Source: Acidobacteriota bacterium (GTDB lineage: Bacteria; Acidobacteriota; Terriglobia; Acidiferrales; UBA7541). From it: DNA of 52,898 nucleotides. The notes below the pieces were generated by a model. It saw only the letters and a list, made by a program, of their open reading frames with translations, was not told where the DNA came from and made no database searches. The stretch is taken from the NCBI GenBank assembly GCA_021788095.1, contig JAJYLB010000028.1:1-52898 (forward strand), written 5' to 3'. A program made the position numbers and the translations under genes. Positions 7,366 through 15,187 of this stretch are shown in pieces (the stretch's first letter is position 1; the number at the start of each line of letters is the position of its first letter).

Positions 7366-8411
7366 GTGGCTGCCTGGCTCCGGGGCGCGGCCGAATCGGG
7401 CGCGGAACGCGGCACGGCGCGGGCGTGCTCGCGAATTCCTTCCATGACGCGGCTGGCGAGGGCCAGGGCGTTCAAGCCGGCGGCGCCGTCCACTAGCGGC
7501 GTCGATCGCGCGCGCACGGAGGCCAGGAAGGCGCGCAACTCGGCGCGAAGCGGCTCTTCGGTTTCGACCGCCAACTTCTCGAATGCGAATTGCGGCCCGG
7601 GACTCGCCCCGGCCCATCCTCCCGGCACGGCGGGATCAGGGCCGTAAGCCTCCCGGGCGGCGGCGGGCTGCGCCACGCGAATGCGCAGTGCGTCGCGGCG
7701 GGCGTAGTCGACGGAGATGTATTCGTGGCGCTGGAAAAAGCGCAATTTGCGCACGCGCTCGGTGGAAATCCGGCTGGCGGTGACGTTGGCCACGGCCCCG
7801 GTGGCGAATTCCAGCCGGGCGTGCGCGATATCCACCTTGTCGGTGACCACGGGTATCCCCACCGCCTTCACTTCGCGCACCGGGCCGGCGAGACTCAGCA
7901 GAACGTCCAAATCGTGAATCATCACATCGTACACTACGTCCACGTCCAAGCTGCGAGGAGTGAAGACGCCGAGCCGGTGCACCTCGAAGAACAGCGGCTC
8001 TTTCACCTCGCGAGCCGCGGCTACTATCGCCGGATTGAACCGCTCGACGTGGCCGACTTGTAAGATGCGCCGAGCCCCCGCGGCGGCTTCCATCAACTGC
8101 TTCCCCTCGGCCACCGTCGCCGCCATGGGCTTTTCCACCAGAACGTCCAATCCCCGCCCGAGCAGCCAAGCGCCCACCCGGACGTGCTCGGCCGTCGGCA
8201 CGGCGACGCTCGCCGCCTGGGCCCGGTCAGCCACGGCTTCCAGGCTCTCGAGCGCTTCGGTGCCGAATTCGCGAGCCACCTCTTCCGCGCGCCGGCGGTC
8301 GGTATCGTAGACGCCGGCGAGTTGGGCGCCTTCGAGCGCGGCATAGACGCGCGCGTGGTGGCGGCCGAAATCCCCGGCGCCAACCACCGCGACGCGCACC
8401 CGCTCGCTCAC
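7362..8411 (-). CDS. Gfo/Idh/MocA oxidoreductase, GnnA-like candidate
   Basis: This is an NAD(P)-dependent sugar oxidoreductase of 349 residues. The Rossmann motif VVGAGDFGRHHARVY opens the protein, the family catalytic lysine lies in VEKPMA, and the VGHVERFNPA motif and MIHDLDVLL follow. It starts with a GTG that overlaps the lpxI stop (GTGA) and its stop overlaps the tonB-like start. Placement directly after lpxI, close to lpxA/fabZ, suggests UDP-sugar chemistry for lipid A. GnnA, the UDP-GlcNAc 3-dehydrogenase used to build amide-linked lipid A, belongs to this family. However, its partner aminotransferase GnnB is not in the window, so the specific role is inference. Confidence 0.88.
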   Translation of the reverse strand: MSERVRVAVVGAGDFGRHHARVYAALEGAQLAGVYDTDRRRAEEVAREFGTEALESLEAVADRAQAASVAVPTAEHVRVGAWLLGRGLDVLVEKPMAATVAEGKQLMEAAAGARRILQVGHVERFNPAIVAAAREVKEPLFFEVHRLGVFTPRSLDVDVVYDVMIHDLDVLLSLAGPVREVKAVGIPVVTDKVDIAHARLEFATGAVANVTASRISTERVRKLRFFQRHEYISVDYARRDALRIRVAQPAAAREAYGPDPAVPGGWAGASPGPQFAFEKLAVETEEPLRAELRAFLASVRARSTPLVDGAAGLNALALASRVMEGIREHARAVPRSAPDSAAPRSQAAT

Positions 8412-9262
8412 GCCCCGGCCTCCTTTTCCGTTTCCTCGGCCGCGAACGCCTGGATGGCGATGCCCGCGTCGTCGGCGAGGGCGACGACGCGCGGCCGATC
8501 GAAGATCAGGGTCCGGCCGGCGTCGATGGCGAGAGCGGTGGCGTGCGACCCGCGCATCACTTCGATCGTCCGCGGACCCACCACCGGCACGTCGAATCGC
8601 ATGTCCTGCTTCGGCTTGCTCACCTTGACCACGGTCAGCGGCCGGCCACCCGCCAGCCGCGCTCCCCGCTCGATAGTTTCGTCCGTTCCTTCCATCGCTT
8701 CGATGGCGACGCAGGCGCGTTCGGCGATGACGACGGTCTGGCCGAGATCGAGTCCGGCGATTTGCCGGGCGATGGCGCGGCCGTAGGCGATGTCGGCGGC
8801 TTCGCGGTCGTCCGGAGAGCGGCGAGTCAGCGCCCCGGGCCGGGGGACGAGCGGCTCGAGAAAGAGCGTCGAATCGACCAACTCGATACCTTCGGCTTCG
8901 AGCACGCGAGCCACCGCGCCGATCAGGGCGTCGGTATTGCGCGTGGCCAGGCGCTGGACGAGCGGCGCCATGCGGGCGTCGGGAGGGATATCGCTGAAAA
9001 TCTGTTTGTGCCGGACTTGGCCCGCCATCACCGCCCGCCTCACGCCTTCCTGGTGAAGCAACTCGATGGCGCGGGCGAGTTCGCCCAGGCTGACCCAATG
9101 GAGACGAGCGGCCGCCTGTTCGAGTTCGGGCGCGGCTTCCTCGCGGATCGCGATCACCGCCATCTCGATCCCGCGCTGGCGCGCTCCTTCCAGTACCAGG
9201 AGCGGAAAATCACCATTCCCTGCGATCAGGCCCCAACCTTGCGTGCTGAGGGTTTCTCCCAT
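8408..9262 (-). CDS. lpxI: UDP-2,3-diacylglucosamine pyrophosphatase LpxI
   Basis: LpxI hydrolyses UDP-2,3-diacylglucosamine to lipid X and UMP, replacing LpxH in many non-enteric bacteria. The 284-residue product matches the LpxI (DUF1009) family: GLIAGNGDFPLLVLEGAR at the N-terminus, the AVMAGQVRHKQIF stretch, the NTDALIGAVA region, DLGQTVVIAERACVAIEAMEGTD and KQDMRFDVPVVGPRTIEVM. It heads the overlapping run lpxI-oxidoreductase-tonB-like-peptide-miaA. The 151-bp gap upstream, towards lpxA, contains two dispersed repeats, so a separate promoter is possible. Confidence 0.95.
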   Translation of the reverse strand: MGETLSTQGWGLIAGNGDFPLLVLEGARQRGIEMAVIAIREEAAPELEQAAARLHWVSLGELARAIELLHQEGVRRAVMAGQVRHKQIFSDIPPDARMAPLVQRLATRNTDALIGAVARVLEAEGIELVDSTLFLEPLVPRPGALTRRSPDDREAADIAYGRAIARQIAGLDLGQTVVIAERACVAIEAMEGTDETIERGARLAGGRPLTVVKVSKPKQDMRFDVPVVGPRTIEVMRGSHATALAIDAGRTLIFDRPRVVALADDAGIAIQAFAAEETEKEAGA

Positions 9263-9413
9263 GAATTTGCCGGGCTAAAGCCCGGCGCTGCACTCGCGCC
9301 GACGCCCCTACTTTAGCGCGTCACCCATACCCTTACGAGGCGTTCCGGGCTAAAGCGCGGCGCTACAAAGGGTTGGCGCTCGCGCCGGCGTAAGGGTTTC
9401 CGTGACGCCCCCC
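9263..9413. repeat. lpxA-lpxI gap with two GGGCTAAAG repeats
   Basis: GCCGGGCTAAAGCCCGGCGC at 9269-9288 and CCGGGCTAAAG...CGGCGCTAC at 9345-9366 are direct copies of a dispersed hairpin repeat; a third copy is at 28295-28320. The bases between them also repeat (ACTCGCGCCGAC / CTCGCGCCGGCG). Confidence 0.75.
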
Positions 9414-10193
9414 CTACTTTGTTATACCCCGCTCGGCCTTTCCGATGAAACCGACTAACTCTTCGACGTCAGGCGAGCTGGGGAGCGTTTCTCGCATTTT
9501 CTCGAGCGCCTGCGTGGTGTTCAGTTTCGAGCGCAGCAGCAGGCGAAAGGCTTGCTCGATCGCCGCGATGCGTTCCGGGCTGAAGCCGTGCCGCTCGAGC
9601 CCGATTTTATTCACTCCGTAGCAGCGGGTTTCGCGCGGGGCCACGACCTTGGCGAAAGGGGGAACATCCTGCGTGATGACGGTATAGGCGGCGACGTAGG
9701 CGTGCCGGCCGATCCGGCAGAACTGGTGGACGGGGCAGAAGGCGCCCAGGGTGGAGTCGTCTTCCATGGTGACGTGGCCGGCGAGCGTCGCTCCGTTCAC
9801 GAGCAAGACGCGGTCGCCCAGCGCCGAATCGTGTCCCACGTGGCTGTAGGCCATGAGCAGATTTTGGCTGCCCAGCCGCGTGACCCCGCCGCCCTTCACG
9901 GTGCCGCGATTGACGGTCACGTATTCGCGAAATTCGTTGGCGTCTCCCGCCTCCAGCCGAGTCGGCTCGCCGCGGTAGGTGAGGTCCTGGGGATCGCCGC
10001 CAATCGCGCAGAAAGGGAAGAATACGTTCTTGCGTCCCAGGCGCGCCGGGCCGCCCAGCCAGGCGTGAGGATGGACGACGCACTCCTCGCCCAATTCCAC
10101 GTCGTCTCCAATCACCGCATAGGGGCCCACGCGCACGTGTGGACCCAAGCGGGCCCGCGGCGAGACCGCCGCCCGCGGATCGATCTCGCTCAT
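9414..10193 (-). CDS. lpxA: Acyl-[ACP]-UDP-N-acetylglucosamine O-acyltransferase
   Basis: LpxA attaches a 3-hydroxyacyl chain to UDP-GlcNAc (or UDP-GlcNAc3N), the first lipid A step. The N-terminal two thirds show left-handed beta-helix hexapeptides (IDPRAAVSPRARLG, VRVGPYAVIGDDVELG). The catalytic histidine is in the SHVGHDSALG segment, matching the HxxHD region of the family. NEFREYVTVNRGT and the C-terminal NKIGLERHGFSPERIAAIEQAFR helices are also typical. The length of 259 residues is normal. The start overlaps the fabZ stop by 4 bp (ATGA), so the two genes are coupled. Confidence 0.96.
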   Translation of the reverse strand: MSEIDPRAAVSPRARLGPHVRVGPYAVIGDDVELGEECVVHPHAWLGGPARLGRKNVFFPFCAIGGDPQDLTYRGEPTRLEAGDANEFREYVTVNRGTVKGGGVTRLGSQNLLMAYSHVGHDSALGDRVLLVNGATLAGHVTMEDDSTLGAFCPVHQFCRIGRHAYVAAYTVITQDVPPFAKVVAPRETRCYGVNKIGLERHGFSPERIAAIEQAFRLLLRSKLNTTQALEKMRETLPSSPDVEELVGFIGKAERGITK

Positions 10194-10630
10194 GGATTGC
10201 GATCCACCATCTTGCACATCAGCGTTGCCTCGGCGGCGAGTTCGCCGTTCACGCTGGCCAGACCCGCCAGCTTGCAGAAATTCCCGCGCCAGCTCAGCAC
10301 GGTCACCTCGATCCGCAACTGCTCGCCCGGCACCACCGGCCGGCGGAAACGGGCGTCGTCAATGGCGACGAAATAGAGCAGCTTGCTCGCGCGATCGGCC
10401 ACTTCCTGCAGCAGCAGCACCCCGCCCGTCTGCGCCATGGCCTCGACGATCAGCACGCCTGGCATGACCGGCTGGCCGGGGAAATGCCCGGCGAAGAAGT
10501 CCTCGTGAATCGTTACGTTCTTGATGCCCACGATTCGCTTGAGCCGTTCCATCTCGAGAACGGCGTCCACCATCAGGAACGGGTAGCGGTGCGGCAGGAT
10601 TTTCTGTATCCCCGTCGTGTCGAGAATCAT
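10190..10630 (-). CDS. fabZ: 3-hydroxyacyl-[ACP] dehydratase FabZ
   Basis: FabZ dehydrates 3-hydroxyacyl-ACP in fatty acid elongation and competes with LpxA for 3-hydroxyacyl-ACP. The hot-dog fold protein has the family's LPHRYPFLMVD start, FFAGHFPGQPVMPGVLIVEAMAQ with the catalytic His and Glu, and a typical length of 146 residues. It is followed by lpxA with a 4-bp overlap, the classical arrangement. It is divergent from the MarR gene at 10779, with a 148-bp shared upstream region. Confidence 0.97.
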   Translation of the reverse strand: MILDTTGIQKILPHRYPFLMVDAVLEMERLKRIVGIKNVTIHEDFFAGHFPGQPVMPGVLIVEAMAQTGGVLLLQEVADRASKLLYFVAIDDARFRRPVVPGEQLRIEVTVLSWRGNFCKLAGLASVNGELAAEATLMCKMVDRNP

Positions 10631-10778
10631 CGTGTTGGCCTCGGTGGGTGTTCCGGCGCTCGGACGAAGTAGGGATTATATGCGGAAAGGGAAGGCCCCC
10701 GAAACGCGATCGCGCCAGTTGTTGCGATCCCTGTAGTATGATCTGACGCGCCAACGCTTCTGCCTGAGGGGGTGCGAC

Positions 10779-11267
10779 GTGCCCAAACAGCGTGCGGGAA
10801 TTCGGGCCGATGCCCGTGCCTTGGCCAGCTACGTCAAGCTCATGCGCGCGAGCGAAACCGTGCTGCGCGAAGCGGCGCGGCCGCTGGCTCTTTACGGCCT
10901 TACCCCCGGGCAGTTCGGCGTGCTCGAGGCGCTCTACGACGCCGGCCCGCAATCCCTCTCCCAGCTTGCTGGCGGCGTCCTGATTTTCGAAGACGGCCTC
11001 CCGGTCGCGGTCGCCCAGCTAAGCAAGCGCGGTCTGGTTCGCGGTGTATCCCGTTCCGGCGGCCAAGCCAGCCGCGGCGGCGCCGCCGCCCGAATCGCCC
11101 TCACGGCGAAGGGAAGGAATCTAGCGGCATCGATCTCCGCGGGCTACGCCACCGCCATTGTGAGCGTCATGAGCCGGCTATCTCCCCGCGAGCAGAACGC
11201 CCTCGGCGCGCTTTGCGGCAGGCTCGGACCGGCCGCGCGTCGCCGTTCGACAAGCTCACGGTCCTGA
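10779..11267 (+). CDS. MarR-family transcriptional regulator
   Basis: This is a 162-residue winged-helix regulator. The helix-turn-helix lies around YGLTPGQFGVLEAL and LSQLAGGVLIF ... VAQLSKRGLVRGV, followed by a wing and ALTAKGR, the usual MarR layout. It starts with a GTG at 10779 and is divergent from fabZ. The last codons (RRSTSSRS) translate a dispersed repeat (TTCGACAAGCTCACGGTCCT at about 11248), so the ancestral stop may have been lost or displaced. The ligand and regulon are unknown. Confidence 0.82.
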   Translation: MPKQRAGIRADARALASYVKLMRASETVLREAARPLALYGLTPGQFGVLEALYDAGPQSLSQLAGGVLIFEDGLPVAVAQLSKRGLVRGVSRSGGQASRGGAAARIALTAKGRNLAASISAGYATAIVSVMSRLSPREQNALGALCGRLGPAARRRSTSSRS

Positions 11268-11375
11268 GCGGGGTCGAAGGGCGGCGGTGAGAGGCGATCT
11301 GGGCCTCAGATCACCGCAGAGACCCGCCGGAGGCGGGCCGAGAGCAGCATCCCGAGCGAAGCGAAGGTTCTCGCG
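11246..11375. repeat. Dispersed repeats at the MarR 3' end
   Basis: CGACAAGCTCACGGTCCTGA...GGTCGAAGG (11246-11280) followed by AGCAGCATCCCGAGCGAAGCGAAGG (about 11343-11367). Both motifs are common dispersed repeats; relatives occur at 16770-16845 and at 24101-24187. Confidence 0.6.
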
Positions 11376-11442
11376 ATATCGACCGTGGGTCGGGATTCTT
11401 CGCTCCGAGGAACGGCATCGGGGCTCAGAACGACGGCCAAGG

Positions 11443-13125
11443 TTACGGTTCTGAGCGCATCCTTGCCGCTTTGAGCGAGGCTAGGCGCGCCGCGCGGAAT
11501 TCCGATCCCGGATTCCACGTGGGCATCGTCGCGGCGTTGGCCAGGTCGTACCCCACCAGGAAGAAGAGTTTCGCATCGTCCACGAGCCCTGCGAGGTTCC
11601 AGTCGGGTTCAATCACGTCGGTTGGCTTGTGATAGTCGTTCGCGGTGAATTGGTCGTGGATTCTTTGGCCCCAACCGGCGGGCTTGCCGATGTAGTCGAC
11701 CCCGGAATCGGGATCGAAAGCGGGCACGCCATGCTGGACGAAGCTGAAGTGGTCGGAGCGGAAAAAGAAGCCCTTGCCCGGATCGGGGTCCGGCCGAACC
11801 ACGCGGCCCAGGGCGCGAGCGGCGGCGGCAATCGTTCGGTCGATCGTCGATTCTCCCATCCCGATGCTGACGATGTCGCGAGTCGGTCCCCAGACGTTGA
11901 GCGCGTCCATATTGATATCCGCCGCGGTCCGTGCCAGGGGATAGAGGGGATGCTCGGCGTAATACTCCGATCCGAGCAAGCCCTGTTCCTCGGCGGTCAC
12001 GGAGAGGAACAGCAGGGTTCGGCGCGGGGGCGTGGGCAGGGCGCGGAACGCGCGCGCCAGCTCGATGAGGGAGGAGACCCCGGAGCCGTTGTCGTCCGCG
12101 CCGTGAAAGATCTGGCCGTTGTGCATGCCAAGGTGGTCCCAGTGCGCGGTGTAGATGACGTATTCGTTCCGTAGCTTCGGATCGCTCCCGATGATTTTCC
12201 CGATCACGTTGTGCGAATCCACTTCGCGCAGCGCGTTGTGAATCTCCACCTGGCCGGTGACGCCGAGCGGCACGGGGTGAAAGTCGCGCCGCTGGGCGGC
12301 GGCTTCCAGTTGGTCGAAATTCTTTCCCGCCATGCGAAACAGCTTTTCCGCGGTGTCGTGCGTGATCCAGGCTTCGAACGGGGCCCGGTTCATGTTCTTG
12401 TTGAGATTGGCGAGCGTGAACTGCTCCCCGGTCCAGCTTCCATGAACCACGGCCCAGGGGTAGCCCGCGGGCCCGGTTTCGTGGACGATGAGGCAGCCCG
12501 CCGCGCCCAATCGCGCCGCTTCTTCGAACTTGTAGGTCCAACGGCCGTAATAGGTCATGACCTTCTTGCCGGCAAGGAACTTGAACGGGGGATTGTTCAC
12601 CAGCACGACCAGGATTTTCCCCTTGAGGTTCGCGCCTTTGAAATCGTTCCACCGGAACGCAGGCGCGTCGATGCCATAGCCGGCGAAGACGAGTTCGCCG
12701 CGCGAGGCCGCCTCCGGAACGATTCGTTTGGTCCAGGCGACGTAATCGTCTCCGAAGCGCGGGGAGAAAGTCTGCCCGCCGGCGGTGAAGGTCAGGCGCA
12801 TGGATTTGGGATCGGCGTAGATGCCTTCGAGCGGCACCTTTTCGAGGTAGGTGCCGTCGGGATTCCCCGGGGTCAGGCCGACTTCGCGAAATTGATCCTG
12901 AAGGTAGCGCAGGGAGAGCGTCTCACCCACGGTCCCGGGCCCGCGGCCTTGGAATTTGTCGGACGATAGGAGGCGGATGTGCTCGAGCAGGCGAGCGGTG
13001 GAAAATGTCGCAAACGCCTTCTGGACGCCCGGGGGAATGGGCGCCGGCGTTTGCGCCGCCAAAACCATTCCCGCGGCAAGAATGGCGGCTGCCGGGACGG
13101 GGAGTCTCCCGATCTTGGTATGCAT
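11443..13125 (-). CDS. Secreted M28-family zinc aminopeptidase
   Basis: This is an exported di-zinc peptidase of 560 residues. A signal peptide covers about residues 1-24 (AAAILAAGMVLAAQ). A PA-type inserted domain is suggested around residues 140-250 (ELVFAGYGIDAP, GKILVVLVNNPP, GAAGCLIVHE). The catalytic M28 domain follows with all metal and catalytic residues visible: TAHWDHLG (His), GADDNGSG (bridging Asp), TAEEQGLLGS (Glu pair), NMDAL (Asp) and YHKPTD (His). GAGGAG precedes the ATG. The family releases N-terminal residues from peptides; the natural substrate here is unknown. It is transcribed in the same direction as phzF with a 17-bp gap, so it is likely in the same operon. Confidence 0.93.
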   Translation of the reverse strand: MHTKIGRLPVPAAAILAAGMVLAAQTPAPIPPGVQKAFATFSTARLLEHIRLLSSDKFQGRGPGTVGETLSLRYLQDQFREVGLTPGNPDGTYLEKVPLEGIYADPKSMRLTFTAGGQTFSPRFGDDYVAWTKRIVPEAASRGELVFAGYGIDAPAFRWNDFKGANLKGKILVVLVNNPPFKFLAGKKVMTYYGRWTYKFEEAARLGAAGCLIVHETGPAGYPWAVVHGSWTGEQFTLANLNKNMNRAPFEAWITHDTAEKLFRMAGKNFDQLEAAAQRRDFHPVPLGVTGQVEIHNALREVDSHNVIGKIIGSDPKLRNEYVIYTAHWDHLGMHNGQIFHGADDNGSGVSSLIELARAFRALPTPPRRTLLFLSVTAEEQGLLGSEYYAEHPLYPLARTAADINMDALNVWGPTRDIVSIGMGESTIDRTIAAAARALGRVVRPDPDPGKGFFFRSDHFSFVQHGVPAFDPDSGVDYIGKPAGWGQRIHDQFTANDYHKPTDVIEPDWNLAGLVDDAKLFFLVGYDLANAATMPTWNPGSEFRAARLASLKAARMRSEP

Positions 13126-13142
13126 CGTTTCGCTCCTCTCCC

Positions 13143-14021
13143 TTAAGCTTCGAGCCGGCCTTCGAGCACCCGCACAGCGGAGCCGCTGACTTTAGGCACG
13201 AGATAGCCGTCGGCCTCGATCACGTTGACGTAAATCTCGCTCGTCCGGCCCATCTCCACCCCTTGCACGATCTCGAGCGGTTGGCCGGCTTCGAGCCGCT
13301 TGTGCCGGACGAGGTAGGCGCCCATCGACCCGGCGGCGGAGCCGGTGGCGGGATCCTCGGCCAAGCCCCAAGGCAACATGCCTCTGGCGCGGGCCTGGTG
13401 GCCCTTGGCGAAAGCGCAATAGGCCATCACGCTATGCGAGCCGAGAACTTGCCGCAGCGCCGGCACGTTCAACTCGATTCGAGCGAGCGAGCCGGGGCTG
13501 GCGAGAGGGACGATCAAGTTGAAAATTCCGGTCGAGACGTACTCGAGCGGCAATTCGGAATGAAAGTCGGAAGGGCGCAGCCCCAGCGCCGCGGCCAGGC
13601 GCTTCCGATCGAGCCGCGCGGGACGGAAGGTTGCCGGCCTCTGCGTCATGGTGACCAGCTGCGGCTTCCCCTTTTCGAAAAAGATCTCCACCGGCAGCAC
13701 GCCCGCGCCCGTTTGTTGCAGCACGCGCACCGCCCCTTCGCGAGCGGGCACCACGCCCAGTTCGGCCAGCAGGAACCAGGTGCCGATGACGGGGTGGCCG
13801 GCGAGCGGCAGCTCGGTGGTCGTCGTGAAGATGCGCAAGCGCGCCAAGGCGGAATTGGTGGTCGGCTTTTGCACGAAGACGGTTTCCGAGAGATTCATCT
13901 CCCGGGCCACGGCTTGCATCTGCGGCGTGGCGAGCCCGTCCGCGTCGATGACGACCGCCAGGGGATTCCCGCGATAGGGGCGGCGGGTGAAGACGTCGAG
14001 TTGGTAGAAGCGTCGTTTCAT
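13143..14021 (-). CDS. PhzF-family isomerase/epimerase
   Basis: This 292-residue protein shares the fold of diaminopimelate epimerase and of PhzF, the phenazine-pathway isomerase. It has the N-terminal YQLDVFTRRPYRGNPLAVV, the catalytic glutamate in MNLSETVF, ELPLAGHPVIGT and the EDPATGSAAG phosphate or carboxylate-binding loop. No phenazine genes are nearby, so a general housekeeping or repair isomerase is more likely than phenazine synthesis. The ATG overlaps the stop of the M48 peptidase by 4 bp. Confidence 0.93.
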   Translation of the reverse strand: MKRRFYQLDVFTRRPYRGNPLAVVIDADGLATPQMQAVAREMNLSETVFVQKPTTNSALARLRIFTTTTELPLAGHPVIGTWFLLAELGVVPAREGAVRVLQQTGAGVLPVEIFFEKGKPQLVTMTQRPATFRPARLDRKRLAAALGLRPSDFHSELPLEYVSTGIFNLIVPLASPGSLARIELNVPALRQVLGSHSVMAYCAFAKGHQARARGMLPWGLAEDPATGSAAGSMGAYLVRHKRLEAGQPLEIVQGVEMGRTSEIYVNVIEADGYLVPKVSGSAVRVLEGRLEA

Positions 14022-15187
14022 GGTTTTGCCTGCTCCGCGTAGGCGATCCGTTTGGCGGGCGACGGATGGCCGTGAAAGAGAAATTCCACCAGGCGGCTGG
14101 GTTCGAGTTCAGCCAGATTCTGCTCCGCGAGCTTGCGCATGGCGCGAATGAAAGCTTCCTGGTTGTGCGTCACCCGCAAGGCGAAGCCATCGGCGCGCCG
14201 CTCGCGCCAGCGGGAGTAGCCGTTCGTCGCAGGCAGAGCCATGAGGGATACCGCGGCGAGCACCAGCAGAACGAGCGGCAGGTTGGCGAAATCGGCCAGG
14301 CCGTGAAAACCGAATTGCGGCGTAGCCCAAACGAGCACCCGATTCACCAGCCATAGGGAACCCAGCGCCAGACCCGAGTCCACCACAATCGACACGGGAA
14401 TGTCGTGGTGGACCTTGTGGCCCAGTTCGTGGGCGACAACGGTTTCGATCTCTTCGGGAGTGAACCGCTCGATCAGCGTATCGGAGAGCAAGATCCTCCG
14501 CGTGATGCCCCAGCCGGCGACCGCCGCATTGGCCTTCCTCGTCTTTTCGCCGAGCTTCCACTCGAGCACCATTTCCGCGGGGGCGCCCGCCGCCGCGGCC
14601 AGGCGCCGGAGCCGGCCGGCGAGGTCCTGGTCGGCGATGGGCCGGAACTTGAAGAAGAGTGGGAAAAGCACGACGGGCGAGAGAAGCGCCAGGAGTACCA
14701 CAAAAGCAATGACCACGGCGGCTCCCCAGAGCCACCAGGCGAGCCACCATCTGTGCGGATGCCGCGCCAGGGCCCAATAGAGAAGCTCGGCGGCGCCGAT
14801 GCCGAAGAAGGCGCCGATCGCCAGCGATTTCGCGAGGTCCTTCAGCCACATCGGCAGCGTCATGCGCGAGAGGCCGAATCGCCGCTCGAGCACAAAGCCG
14901 GCATAGTAATCGAAGGGCAGGCTCACCGCCTCGAAAATCGCGCCCATCATCAGGAGATACACGAGCAAAGCCACCCCCGGACGCGGGGAGGCGGCAAAGG
15001 CGGCATCGCGCAGCGCCTCGCTCCAGCCGGCGGCAAGCAAGGCGACGAGCAGGGCGGCGTCCACCAGCCAGCCCGCGAGCCCGAGTCGCCGCCGCAAGCG
15101 GGCGTAGCGTCTTGCCTGGTCCGCGGGTGCGGCTTCCGGAGCCACGGTGGTAGCGGGTGCGGCCATGTCGTTCCCAAGGTCTGTCAT
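14018..15187 (-). CDS. M48-family membrane metalloprotease (Ste24-like)
   Basis: This is an integral membrane zinc protease of 389 residues. Hydrophobic segments are seen around WLVDAALLVALLAAGW, VALLVYLLMMGAIFEAV, SLAIGAFFGIGAAELLYW and AAVVIAFVVLLALLSPVVLFPLFF, and after the active site. The zinc motif is HELGH in VVAHELGHKVHHD, and the third ligand Glu is in RERRADGFAL. The layout resembles CAAX protease Ste24 more than HtpX because of the long N-terminal membrane part. It overlaps phosphohexomutase upstream and phzF downstream by 4 bp each, so the three are translationally coupled. Confidence 0.92.
   Translation of the reverse strand: MTDLGNDMAAPATTVAPEAAPADQARRYARLRRRLGLAGWLVDAALLVALLAAGWSEALRDAAFAASPRPGVALLVYLLMMGAIFEAVSLPFDYYAGFVLERRFGLSRMTLPMWLKDLAKSLAIGAFFGIGAAELLYWALARHPHRWWLAWWLWGAAVVIAFVVLLALLSPVVLFPLFFKFRPIADQDLAGRLRRLAAAAGAPAEMVLEWKLGEKTRKANAAVAGWGITRRILLSDTLIERFTPEEIETVVAHELGHKVHHDIPVSIVVDSGLALGSLWLVNRVLVWATPQFGFHGLADFANLPLVLLVLAAVSLMALPATNGYSRWRERRADGFALRVTHNQEAFIRAMRKLAEQNLAELEPSRLVEFLFHGHPSPAKRIAYAEQAKP

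Noticed and set aside
7366..7617. N-terminal extension of the TonB-like protein
   Set aside because: It runs through the end of the oxidoreductase in another frame and is Arg-rich; the ATG at 7365 makes a 4-bp overlap like its neighbours.
5608..7647. A 679-codon plus-strand frame opposite miaA and the TonB-like gene
   Set aside because: The minus-strand genes have complete family motifs; the plus-strand frame has none and is typical antisense openness at high GC.
11306..11518. Short minus-strand frame at the MarR-M28 junction
   Set aside because: It consists mainly of dispersed repeat sequence and shows no motif or start signal.
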